From the NCBI GenBank assembly GCA_025924435.1, contig JAICIL010000031.1:1-22353 (forward strand): a stretch of 22,353 bases of DNA. Direction: 5' to 3'. This document shows positions 15,255 through 21,556 of this stretch, in pieces. The translations under genes were made by a program, and so were the position numbers. This stretch comes from Chloroflexia bacterium. Its GTDB lineage: Bacteria; Chloroflexota; Chloroflexia; Thermomicrobiales; JALYUS01. Below the pieces are notes generated by a model. That model saw only the letters and a list, made by a program, of their open reading frames with translations. It did not search any database and was not told where the DNA came from. The first letter of the stretch is position 1; the number at the start of each line of letters is the position of its first letter.

Positions 15255-15274
15255 GATTGTCCCTAATGACAATC
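15255..15274. promoter_or_regulatory. Inverted repeat GATTGTC-N6-GACAATC, putative operator
   Basis: A perfect 7+6+7 palindrome about 12 to 31 bases downstream of the predicted transcription start of the PNPOx operon and 30 bases before its start codon. Between it and the promoter lies TATC-N4-GATA-N3-TATC (15282-15300). The position suits a repressor; the regulator is not identifiable here. Confidence 0.4.
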
Positions 15275-15292
15275 GCTATTGTATCTATTGAT

Positions 15293-15320
15293 AGAGTATC
15301 ATGCTTCGTCGTCCTGTCAA
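15293..15320 (-). promoter_or_regulatory. Sigma70-like promoter of the PNPOx-kinase-LysE operon
   Basis: On the minus strand TTGACA (15320-15315), 16 bases, then TACTCT (15298-15293). The -35 box is consensus; the -10 box matches three of six positions. The surrounding 60 bases are AT-rich compared with the neighbourhood. Confidence 0.45.
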
Positions 15321-15573
15321 GCGACGGCGAATGCGGACGGCAAGCGAGACGAGGCCAATTTCCGGCAAGGCGATAGTGAATAGATGCGTATGCCGCGATG
15401 TCTGTCGCAACAAACTTGGCCCTATGACTCACCCGGTATTTGTGCACTCTGCATGGCAAGGTGCATCGGTGCGACCCTTGCCGCGTGGCATCTGCGGCTC
15501 GGCGTGGACGCATTGAGGAGATGCTCATGTGCGCGCAGCGAATGCATGCCGACGAGATGGCGATTGATATGTT
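15321..15573. other. Spacer between PNPOx promoter and low-GC kinase gene
   Basis: I see no supported gene or RNA. It has intermediate base composition and several near-repeats of the words GCAT and CGTGG without clear structure. It may be the boundary of the acquired segment holding the AT-richer kinase gene. Confidence 0.3.
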
Positions 15574-16062
15574 TTATTTCATTTCACTGGCAAGGATGTA
15601 GTCTTCATCTTCACCAGGAGGCTGCCAATAGACCAGATACCTGTCCAACATCTCTCGGCTAATCTCAAACGAGTCCTTCGCGAGATTACTGTTCCTTCCC
15701 AAAACCCTATCTCGTATCGCTTCTATCGGTGTGTCAACATAGTACATTACCGCTTGAGCACCAATAGCATCCGTTCTCCTTCTCATTTCGTCTCGTTGTT
15801 CTTTTGCCCAAAATCCCTCGTCAATAATGACATCAATACCTTTCCCAGCAAGGTAGAATGCAACATCCCTCGATAACCCGCAGATATTACAATCCCATTC
15901 CTCATATCCATCGACTGTGGGATCGTTTCCAATTAGACGAATCGACCACTCATCTTTCGTGATTCTCACTGCACCAGTGTTTTCCTCTAGCTTCTTCGCA
16001 AAAGTAGTTTTACCAGCACCGATAAATCCACAAATCAGGTAAACGATAGGCTTCCTCTTCAT
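15574..16062 (-). CDS. AT-richer P-loop kinase (AAA_33/zeta-toxin-like fold)
   Basis: A 162-residue ATP-binding protein. Walker A GFIGAGKT at 12-19 (VYLICGFIGAGKTTFAKKL), VRITKDEWSIRLIGNDP as the substrate-side region typical of small-molecule kinases (polynucleotide kinase/zeta-type/chloramphenicol-phosphotransferase-like), DVIIDEGFWAKEQRDEMRRR as the Walker B/lid part, and MYYVDTPIEAIRDRVLGRN. Which substrate it phosphorylates is unknown. Codon use is strikingly AT-rich (ATA, TTA and AAA-type codons) relative to its GC-rich neighbours, a sign of recent transfer. The frame continues upstream to 16194, but that part is GC-rich and lies above the promoter; ATG 16062 is the start. An extended -10 box sits six bases before the ATG with no Shine-Dalgarno between, so the mRNA may be leaderless. 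Confidence 0.85.
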   Translation of the reverse strand: MKRKPIVYLICGFIGAGKTTFAKKLEENTGAVRITKDEWSIRLIGNDPTVDGYEEWDCNICGLSRDVAFYLAGKGIDVIIDEGFWAKEQRDEMRRRTDAIGAQAVMYYVDTPIEAIRDRVLGRNSNLAKDSFEISREMLDRYLVYWQPPGEDEDYILASEMK

Positions 16063-16068
16063 CAACGT

Positions 16069-16077
16069 ATTATACCA
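16069..16077 (-). promoter_or_regulatory. Extended -10 promoter TGGTATAAT of the low-GC kinase
   Basis: Minus-strand TGG-TATAAT (16077-16069) is a perfect extended -10. Six bases (ACGTTG) separate it from ATG 16062, so transcription would begin at the start codon. No -35 match is seen 16-18 bases upstream, as is common for extended -10 promoters. Confidence 0.6.
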
Positions 16078-16279
16078 GCAACCCTGGCCGTACGCCGCGC
16101 CCGGTGTGAGCGGAAGAAGCGACCCAACATTATGTCGAGATGAATGAGAGGAGAGAGTTTGCCAGTGTCGGTGCAAGAATGCCGGGTGACTCATACGGCC
16201 AGATTTGGTTGCAATCGGCGCATTGAACCGTTGTATGGCCTGTGCTCATCGGTGGAGCGGGCGGCAACCTGCCGTGTCG

Positions 16280-16915
16280 CTATTTCTCCAGCGCGAGGCG
16301 GGCTCCCAGGGCGATCAGCACCGCGCCGGTCAGTTGCTCCATGCGTCGGCGGATGGGCGGCGCGTCGAAGACGGCGCGCATCCTCGCCACGAACAATCCG
16401 TAGCCCACCAACCAGAGCACGACCATGCCGTCGAATACCGCGCCGAGAAAGAGCATCTGCGGGAGGATCGCCTGCCGCGCCACAACGAACTGGGGGAGGA
16501 AGGTGGCGAAGAAGACGACGAGTTTGGGGTTCAGAATCGCGCTCAGGAAGCCTTGCCAGTAGGGGGCGTCGCCGCTGACCGCCGGCGGGGGCGTCGCACT
16601 CCCCGTTGAATGGTGCGGGGCGGCCTCCGCATGGCGCGCCGATCGGAGCGCCTGAATGCCCAGGAAGATCAAATAGGCGGCGCCGCACAGCTTGATACCG
16701 GTGTACAGCCCTGCGGCGGTGTGCAGGAGTGAGGATAGGCCGAGCGCGGCGACGACGGCATGGATGAAGATGGCCGATCCGGTCCCCAGCGGGGTCAGCA
16801 GCGCGCCCCGCCGTCCGTGGCGGATGGCATTCCTGATTATCGTCGCCGTGTCGGGGCCGGGTGTGACAATCACCAGCGTGGCAGTGCCGAGAAAGGCCAG
16901 CATCGCGCTATTCAT
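16280..16915 (-). CDS. LysE/RhtB-family amino-acid exporter
   Basis: An inner-membrane exporter of 211 residues with about six helices. RhtB landmarks: LVIVTPGPDTATIIRNAIRHGRRGALLTPLGTGSAIFIHAVVAALGL (14-60), YLIFLGIQALRSAR, and after a short variable loop WQGFLSAILNPKLVVFFATFLPQFV. The family exports threonine, homoserine lactones, leucine or similar. ATG 16915 puts the TM start at the usual distance; upstream in-frame starts give a non-homologous extension. It faces away from the region where the mocR 5' end repeat begins; LysE-type exporters are commonly divergent from MocR or LysR-type regulators, so this gene and the MocR gene at 18085 probably form a regulator-exporter pair now parted by a toxin-antitoxin segment. 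Confidence 0.92.
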   Translation of the reverse strand: MNSAMLAFLGTATLVIVTPGPDTATIIRNAIRHGRRGALLTPLGTGSAIFIHAVVAALGLSSLLHTAAGLYTGIKLCGAAYLIFLGIQALRSARHAEAAPHHSTGSATPPPAVSGDAPYWQGFLSAILNPKLVVFFATFLPQFVVARQAILPQMLFLGAVFDGMVVLWLVGYGLFVARMRAVFDAPPIRRRMEQLTGAVLIALGARLALEK

Positions 16916-17041
16916 GGCGTCATTGTCGCGGGGATCGCGCGGGAACGCCACCACCAAAGCACGCGCGGAGCATGCCATCCAATGTCCGTGGCGCTCCGTC
17001 GGCCCGCGACGTGCCGAGCCTCGCCGACGAAACTGCCATCA

Positions 17042-17115
17042 TTGCGGCGTGCCGTATACTGACAGGGAGACGCGAACGTACGGCGGAGGCAGCATGGCAG
17101 TGGGGACGATCTCGA
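17042..17115 (+). repeat. Direct repeat, left copy (duplicated mocR 5' end)
   Basis: Bases 17042-17098 are identical to 18033-18089 (57 of 57); after AG versus GGG another 15 bases match. The repeat holds a TATACT -10-like box (17055-17060), an internal GCCGTA...TACGGC inverted repeat, GGCGGAGG and ATG. So it is a promoter/ribosome-binding/start-codon unit. Flanking sequences outside do not match. Repeat-to-repeat distance is 991 bases and the toxin-antitoxin pair lies between. Confidence 0.93.
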
Positions 17116-17168
17116 CCCGGAATGATTGCTTTACTCCTGTGTATATCAGGTATTACACTATCGTATGA
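17094..17168 (+). CDS. 24-codon ORF from duplicated mocR start, overlapping the antitoxin start
   Basis: The ATG and ribosome binding site (GGCGGAGGCAGC) are those of mocR in the left repeat. A one-base length difference after codon 2 shifts the frame away from the MocR protein; the ORF then reads MAVGTISTRNDCFTPVYIRY.. and ends in TGA, sharing ATGA with antitoxin ATG 17165. It could act as a translated leader that couples ribosomes to the antitoxin. A peptide product of its own is unlikely to matter. Confidence 0.35.
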   Translation: MAVGTISTRNDCFTPVYIRYYTIV

Positions 17169-17524
17169 AGAAGAGTTTCGTGTCGCGCCGAGAGAAGGCT
17201 GCTGGCAGGAGCGCGAACGTGGTCACGATCCGTGGGCATGAAAATCTGACGGACGAAGAGCGCACGGCGCGTATCGCCCAATATATCGAGCAGGATCCAA
17301 AGCGCCCGTGGCCCGGTTCAGAGCGCCTCAGAGATTTCCACACACCAGTTTGGGCACTTGTCGGCCATTATAAACATGGCACGGGTCAAAGCATTGAATT
17401 GGTCGCGCATGATTACCAGGTGCCGGTAGAGGCTGTCGAGGCAGCATTCATCTTTTATCGCACGGATCGCCGCGCGCGCGTGGCGATTGATGGACACCTT
17501 GCTGCGAATGAACCACCCGCCTGA
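17165..17524 (+). CDS. DUF433-like antitoxin of a type II toxin-antitoxin pair
   Basis: A 119-residue protein. The core, TPVWALVGHYKHGTGQSIELVAHDYQVPVEAVEAAFIFYRTDRRA, is the DUF433-like pattern (helical, winged-helix-like; VPVEAVEAA signature) found in antitoxins paired with DUF5615 PIN-like toxins. The N-terminal 20 residues (MKKSFVSRREKAAGRSANVV) are basic and may not be made: GTG 17219 has CAGGAG eight bases ahead and is an alternative start. ATG 17165 is kept because it overlaps the leader ORF stop. The region before it (TTTACT, 18 bases, TACACT at 17154) could be its own promoter. The toxin starts two bases after the stop. Probable role: neutralise the toxin and repress the operon. Lower G+C than the neighbours. 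Confidence 0.75.
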   Translation: MKKSFVSRREKAAGRSANVVTIRGHENLTDEERTARIAQYIEQDPKRPWPGSERLRDFHTPVWALVGHYKHGTGQSIELVAHDYQVPVEAVEAAFIFYRTDRRARVAIDGHLAANEPPA

Positions 17525-17526
17525 TT

Positions 17527-17925
17527 ATGCCGATCCGTCTCCATATTGACCATGATGTTCCGCTCGCAATCGCTGACTGGCTCAGTGCGCTTCAATACAA
17601 CGGCGTGCCGAAGTATGATGTCGAAACGGCGGCCAGCCTCGGGATGACAGCAGCCCTCGATTACGAACATCTCCTCGCCGCGGCCCAGAATGCGCGCGTC
17701 CTGATTACGCGAAATTGGCGCGACTATTACCTCCTGCATGGTGCATGGGTCCGGTGGATGACGATATTGGGCGCGGGGCAAGCACACGCGGGAATCCTTG
17801 TCCTCTCGCATCGTGCTTCGGTACGGCAGGCATCCCGGACGCTCGACGCTTTCCTCAGTAACGGTAATCCGTCAGCAAACGAACTCCACTATTACCATCC
17901 CCAGCGATTGTGGCGACGATACTGA
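17527..17925 (+). CDS. DUF5615-like PIN-domain toxin
   Basis: A 132-residue protein of the compact PIN/Mut7-C-like group. Acidic residues expected around the metal site are present: Asp8 (LHIDHDVP), Asp45 (ALDYEHLLAAA) and Asp66 in VLITRNWRDYYLL, with the diagnostic TRN at 61-63; HAGILVLSHRAS at 87-98 matches the family's last strand. Known relatives are presumed ribonucleases. It starts two bases after the antitoxin stop without its own Shine-Dalgarno, so translation is coupled and toxin made only with antitoxin. All catalytic positions look intact. It could also be a non-toxic member; the toxic role is inferred from the gene pairing. Confidence 0.78.
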   Translation: MPIRLHIDHDVPLAIADWLSALQYNGVPKYDVETAASLGMTAALDYEHLLAAAQNARVLITRNWRDYYLLHGAWVRWMTILGAGQAHAGILVLSHRASVRQASRTLDAFLSNGNPSANELHYYHPQRLWRRY

Positions 17926-17970
17926 ACGTGCATATTCGCGGTCGTCCCGGCAGGTCTTCTCTCGGTGGTG

Positions 17971-17983
17971 GCGGGCTTCCCGC
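17971..17983. repeat. Mini-palindrome GCGGGCTTCCCGC
   Basis: A 5 bp stem with a 3-base loop in the spacer after the toxin gene, embedded in GGCGGGCTTCCCGCCTGCG. The 13 bases recur at 2446-2458 and the wider word resembles the repeats at 11736-11813. It might serve as a weak hairpin after the toxin gene; there is no T-run. Confidence 0.5.
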
Positions 17984-18032
17984 CTGCGTTTACCCGGCTG
18001 GGATCACTTACCACCTTTGAAGCAGCCGCACG

Positions 18033-18107
18033 TTGCGGCGTGCCGTATACTGACAGGGAGACGCGAACGTACGGCGGAGGCAGCATGGCGGGTGGGGACG
18101 ATCTCGA
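18033..18107 (+). repeat. Direct repeat, right copy (functional mocR 5' end)
   Basis: The right partner of the copy at 17042-17115. It contains the -10-like TATACT (18046-18051), GGCGGAGG and ATG 18085 used by the intact mocR gene. The upstream bases differ from those of the left copy, so any upstream activator or operator sites present at the left copy, next to the exporter, were not duplicated. Confidence 0.93.
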
Positions 18108-19665
18108 TCTCGGTCCGTTGGAACCGGGCAGCGGCACGCCGCTCTACCGGCAGATCGCGGACCGCATCGCCGCCGGGATCGCGAGCGGCCAGCTGCCGCC
18201 CGGCACGCGCCTGCCCACCGTGCGCGGCTTCGCGAAGACGCTCGGCGTCGGCGTGATCACCGTCGCGCAGGCGTACGAGGCGCTGCGGGAGGCGAATCTC
18301 GTCTCCGGGCAGGTCGGGCGGGGGACGTTTGTGCGGGATCGCACGGGTGCAGGGGCGACGCCGCACACCTCCTATCTGCCGTCGTATGTCGTGCCGCCGA
18401 TCGGCGACCCGGAGATGATGCCCCCCTCCCCCGCGCTGACGCTGCCGCCCTTCCCGCTGCCGGTGCGCGCCGCCCGCCCGAACCAACTGATGACGCCCGC
18501 CCATCGCGCCGGGGTGATCTCGCTCGCCTCCGGCCAGCCCGCGGCGGATATGCTGCCCGTCGTCCATCTCAAGAAGGCGTGGCGAACCGCCGTGGACGAA
18601 CTGGACGGCGACCTGCTCGGCTACGGGCCGGCCCTCGGCGACCCGGACTTGCGCCTCGCCATCGCGGAGCGGTGCCACGGCTGGGGCTTCGCGGCGAGCG
18701 CGGACGATGTGTTGATCACAACGGGCGGGCAGCAGGGCATTGACCTCGTCGCGCGCGCGCTCGTCGGCCCCGGCGAGCGGGTGGCGTGCGAGGTGCCGAC
18801 CTTCGCCGCCGCCCTCGACATCTTCGCGGCGGCGGGCGCGCGGATCGTCCCGGTGCCGACGGACGATCAGGGTATGGATATGTCCGCGCTCGCGGCGGTC
18901 TGCGAGCGGGAGCGGCCTCGCCTCATCTACACCGTGCCGACCTCGCACAACCCGATGGGCACCGTCCTCCCCGTGGACCGCCGCCGCGCCATGCTCCAGA
19001 TCGCGGCGCGGCACGGCGTCCTGATCCTGGAGGACGACCACTGCAACCCGTTCGTCTACGACCGCGAGCCGCCGCCGCCCATCAAGGCGGGCGACACGGA
19101 TGGCCGCGTCGTCTACGTCTGGAGCGCGGCGAAGACCGTCTCGCCCGACCTGCGTGTCGGCGCGGTGATCGCCGCATCGCCGCTGATGGCCCGGCTGACG
19201 GCGATGAAGATGGTGACGGATCGCTTCACGGCGCGATTACCGCAGCGGGCGCTCGTCCACTACTGGGATCAAGGGAACGGCAAGACCGCCGCGCGCGATG
19301 TGGCGGCGATGCGCGCGACCTATCACGAGCGGCGAGACGCGATGCTCGCCGCCCTCACGGCGCACCTGATCTCGTATGTGGACTGGCTCACGCCGAAGAG
19401 CGGCCTCAATGTCTGGCTGACCTTACGAGACGGCCTAACGGCGCAGGAAGTGACCGCCGTCGCGCTCGCGGAGGGAGTCGCGACCGTCGCGGGCGAGGCC
19501 TTCTACCCGGCGGGCGTGGATGTCGCCTCGAACCGCCTCCGCCTCACCTACGCGGACAACCCGCCCGAAGTACTCGTCGAAGGCGTCCACCGCCTCGCCT
19601 ACACATTCGAGCGCGTCACCGCCCTCGGCCCCACCGTCCGCCGCCCCGCCACCACCCCGGTCTGA
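18085..19665 (+). CDS. MocR-type regulator (GntR wHTH fused to class I aminotransferase fold)
   Basis: A 526-residue transcription factor. The GntR winged helix is at about 15-85 (TPLYRQIADRIAAGIASGQLPPGTRLPTVRGFAKTLGV...VSGQVGRGTFV), then a Pro-rich linker (about 95-145), then an aminotransferase-like PLP domain to the end, with GYGPALGDPDLR, ITTGGQQGIDLVARAL, PTSHNPMG, EDDHCNPFVYD and the PLP lysine Lys350 in WSAAKTVSPDLRVG. MocR proteins sense PLP-bound amino acids and often control a neighbouring exporter or metabolic gene. GGCGGAGG precedes ATG 18085; the frame is open to 17965, but that part is non-coding repeat and promoter. The likely target is the RhtB exporter. Its 5' end is part of the direct repeat around the toxin-antitoxin module. 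Confidence 0.93.
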   Translation: MAGGDDLDLGPLEPGSGTPLYRQIADRIAAGIASGQLPPGTRLPTVRGFAKTLGVGVITVAQAYEALREANLVSGQVGRGTFVRDRTGAGATPHTSYLPSYVVPPIGDPEMMPPSPALTLPPFPLPVRAARPNQLMTPAHRAGVISLASGQPAADMLPVVHLKKAWRTAVDELDGDLLGYGPALGDPDLRLAIAERCHGWGFAASADDVLITTGGQQGIDLVARALVGPGERVACEVPTFAAALDIFAAAGARIVPVPTDDQGMDMSALAAVCERERPRLIYTVPTSHNPMGTVLPVDRRRAMLQIAARHGVLILEDDHCNPFVYDREPPPPIKAGDTDGRVVYVWSAAKTVSPDLRVGAVIAASPLMARLTAMKMVTDRFTARLPQRALVHYWDQGNGKTAARDVAAMRATYHERRDAMLAALTAHLISYVDWLTPKSGLNVWLTLRDGLTAQEVTAVALAEGVATVAGEAFYPAGVDVASNRLRLTYADNPPEVLVEGVHRLAYTFERVTALGPTVRRPATTPV

Positions 19666-19674
19666 AACCGGGGC

Positions 19675-19779
<105 letters not shown>

Positions 19780-19791
19780 AATCTTTGCCGA

Positions 19792-21075
19792 TTACTTGCG
19801 GAAGGCGCGGGCGGCCATGTAGCCGAGGCCGGCGGCGACGAGCACCGATTCGATCGGCTTGCGCGAGATCAGTTGCTTCAGGTCGCCCATCCAGTCGTCC
19901 GGCGTGCTCTGCTGGAGGTAGGCGCCGGTCTGTTCGAGCGCACCGGCCGCCTTCGTCGCGGCGCTGGCGACGGGATGGTCGGGTTCGAGCGTCTGCGTCT
20001 TCTCGCGCAGCGAACCTGCCAGATCGGTCAATTTCTCGCCGGCCTGCGTGGACTTCTCGTTCGCGGCCTGTTTCGCCAGATCGCCCTTCTCGCCGACCGT
20101 GCCGACGAGTTGATCGGTCTTGCCGGCCACCGTTTCGCGCAGTTGGTCCGTTCTGCCCGTCACCGTCCCCTTCAGCGCGTCGGTCTTCGTTTGCAGGTTC
20201 GCCTTCACACTTTCGAGCGTATCCTGCGCCTGGCCGGTGACCGCGCTCAGCTTACCCTGTGCCTGCCCCTGGGCATCGGCCATCTTTGTTTGGGCCTGGT
20301 CTTTCAGATCGCCCATTGTATCGCTCGCCGCGTCTTTGAGATCTCCGGCCTTTTCCTGCGCCTGATTTTTCAGGTCGCCCGCTTTGTCCTGCATGCCGCC
20401 CTTTGCGTCATCGGCCTTTTGTTGCGGCTGGGTCGCGGGGCCATGCCCCGGTGTCGGAACATCCTGGCCCTGCGGCATTCTCACCGTCCCGTGGTCCTGC
20501 GTGCCGCCGATGGCGCCTTTGCTCGCCTCCGCGGCCCTATCAATGGCGCCAGCCCGCGACGGGCTGACGGTCATGTCGTGATGCCCGCCGGTCTCCGCGC
20601 TCGATGGCCGCGGGGTGTGGCTCTGGGGCGTGCTGCCGGTGCCCTGCGTCGGCGGCATGGCGCCCGTGCTCTGCTGGCCGCCGGTCGCGCCCGCGCCCGG
20701 CTTCTGCCCCGGCGTGGACTGCTGGTGGTGCTGCTGCTCCGGCTGCTGCCGCGTCGGCGATGCCGCGTTCTTGTCGGTCTCGTTGGACCGCTTCGGGTTG
20801 TTCGTGCTCATCCGTTTCTCCTCTTCGCCGTACGCGGCGCTACCTTCCCCGGCGTACCCGACGCCGGTGCCGAGCGGGTTATCGGTGCGGCCCGGATCGT
20901 CCGTCGCGCGCGATGGGTCCGCCATCTTCTCGCGCTGCGCCGCGAGCGCCTCGCGCTCGTGTGTGCCGCCCGCCGCCATCTCGACCGCGTTGTCCCGCGA
21001 TCCGTGCGGCTTGACATGCTCGGGCGTCGGCGGGACATAGGTCCCCTCGCGACCCTCGTTTCGTCGCTCGACCAT
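19792..21075 (-). CDS. LEA/apolipoprotein-like stress protein with DUF883-like tail
   Basis: A 427-residue, hydrophilic, mostly disordered protein. Residues 1-88 are charged and rich in Gly/Glu; 105-220 are low-complexity Gln/Pro/Gly/Thr/Ser; about 221-363 carry amphipathic repeats close to 11-mers (GDLKNQAQEKA, GDLKDAASDTM, GDLKDQAQTKM..), as in LEA group 3 or apolipoprotein-type helices; the end (about 400-427, LISRKPIESVLVAAGLGYMAARAFRK) is a short hydrophobic anchor like the DUF883/YqjD C-terminus. It probably binds membrane or ribosome-associated surfaces or protects against desiccation. AGGAGG precedes ATG 21075. Internal ATG 20811 (Met89) has GAGGAG at good spacing and may give a second product of 339 residues. 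The stop lies 12 bases from the hairpin repeat. Confidence 0.8.
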   Translation of the reverse strand: MVERRNEGREGTYVPPTPEHVKPHGSRDNAVEMAAGGTHEREALAAQREKMADPSRATDDPGRTDNPLGTGVGYAGEGSAAYGEEEKRMSTNNPKRSNETDKNAASPTRQQPEQQHHQQSTPGQKPGAGATGGQQSTGAMPPTQGTGSTPQSHTPRPSSAETGGHHDMTVSPSRAGAIDRAAEASKGAIGGTQDHGTVRMPQGQDVPTPGHGPATQPQQKADDAKGGMQDKAGDLKNQAQEKAGDLKDAASDTMGDLKDQAQTKMADAQGQAQGKLSAVTGQAQDTLESVKANLQTKTDALKGTVTGRTDQLRETVAGKTDQLVGTVGEKGDLAKQAANEKSTQAGEKLTDLAGSLREKTQTLEPDHPVASAATKAAGALEQTGAYLQQSTPDDWMGDLKQLISRKPIESVLVAAGLGYMAARAFRK

Positions 21076-21393
21076 CGTGCGTGCCTCCTTATTCTACCGG
21101 CGTAACTGTGTGGCGCTGTGGTCGCCACGGCAGATAGTGAGTAAGGTAAGCAACGAACGTGCCATTGCCGCTCTGACGGTAGCAACTTTCATACCGTAGC
21201 GATTGCGTAGAGACGTTGTTTCACATGAAAACCCGCCCCGCCGCTGGTACGAGAAAGCGATCACGCCGAGATACAACGGGGTTTATCATTGTCGGGGGCA
21301 TCCCAATCCCAGCCCGTTCCCTCGGAGGGAAGCGGTGACGCTTCGCAATGCCGTGGCCTTTGTCTGGACGCCCCGCTCTCGCGGCGGCTCGCT

Positions 21394-21418
21394 CCCCCTT
21401 TCCTCGGAGGGAAGGGGG
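21394..21418. repeat. GC-rich palindromic unit
   Basis: A hairpin with CCCCCTT / AAGGGGG outer stem and TCCTC / GAGGGA inner part, followed by CCGGGGGTGAGG. It shares the CCGGGGG-GAGG edge with the unit upstream of the epimerase gene at 4098-4107. A shorter relative is at 21317-21331. Confidence 0.65.
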
Positions 21419-21532
21419 CCGGGGGTGAGGATTCCCCGGATGGCGACACTGCATGCGCCCTGGAGGTACAACAACCGCCCCGACAAATCAATGAGCGGAG
21501 GGAGCCTCACGACTCCCCCACGTTCGATCCGT

Positions 21533-21551
21533 CGTCTATTGCCTATAGACG
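21533..21551 (-). terminator. Hairpin just after the SBP stop codon
   Basis: CGTCTAT-TGCCT-ATAGACG, a perfect 7 bp stem with a 5-base loop, five bases beyond the minus-strand stop. No U-tract follows, so termination by it is uncertain. Confidence 0.35.
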
Positions 21552-21556
21552 GCCGG

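Larger units (their letters stand above)
21076..21556. other. Repeat-containing spacer
   Basis: The 481 bases before the SBP gene's 3' end hold no supported gene; the ORFs here read repeat. It contains a near-palindrome TTCCCTCGGAGGGAA (21317-21331) and a GC-rich hairpin CCCCCTTTCCTCGGAGGGAAGGGGG (shown only as coordinates 21394-21418), relatives of the elements at 3980-4106. The minus-strand word TAGAAT just before the LEA-like gene's ribosome binding site could be a -10 box, but no -35 partner is clear. Confidence 0.5.
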
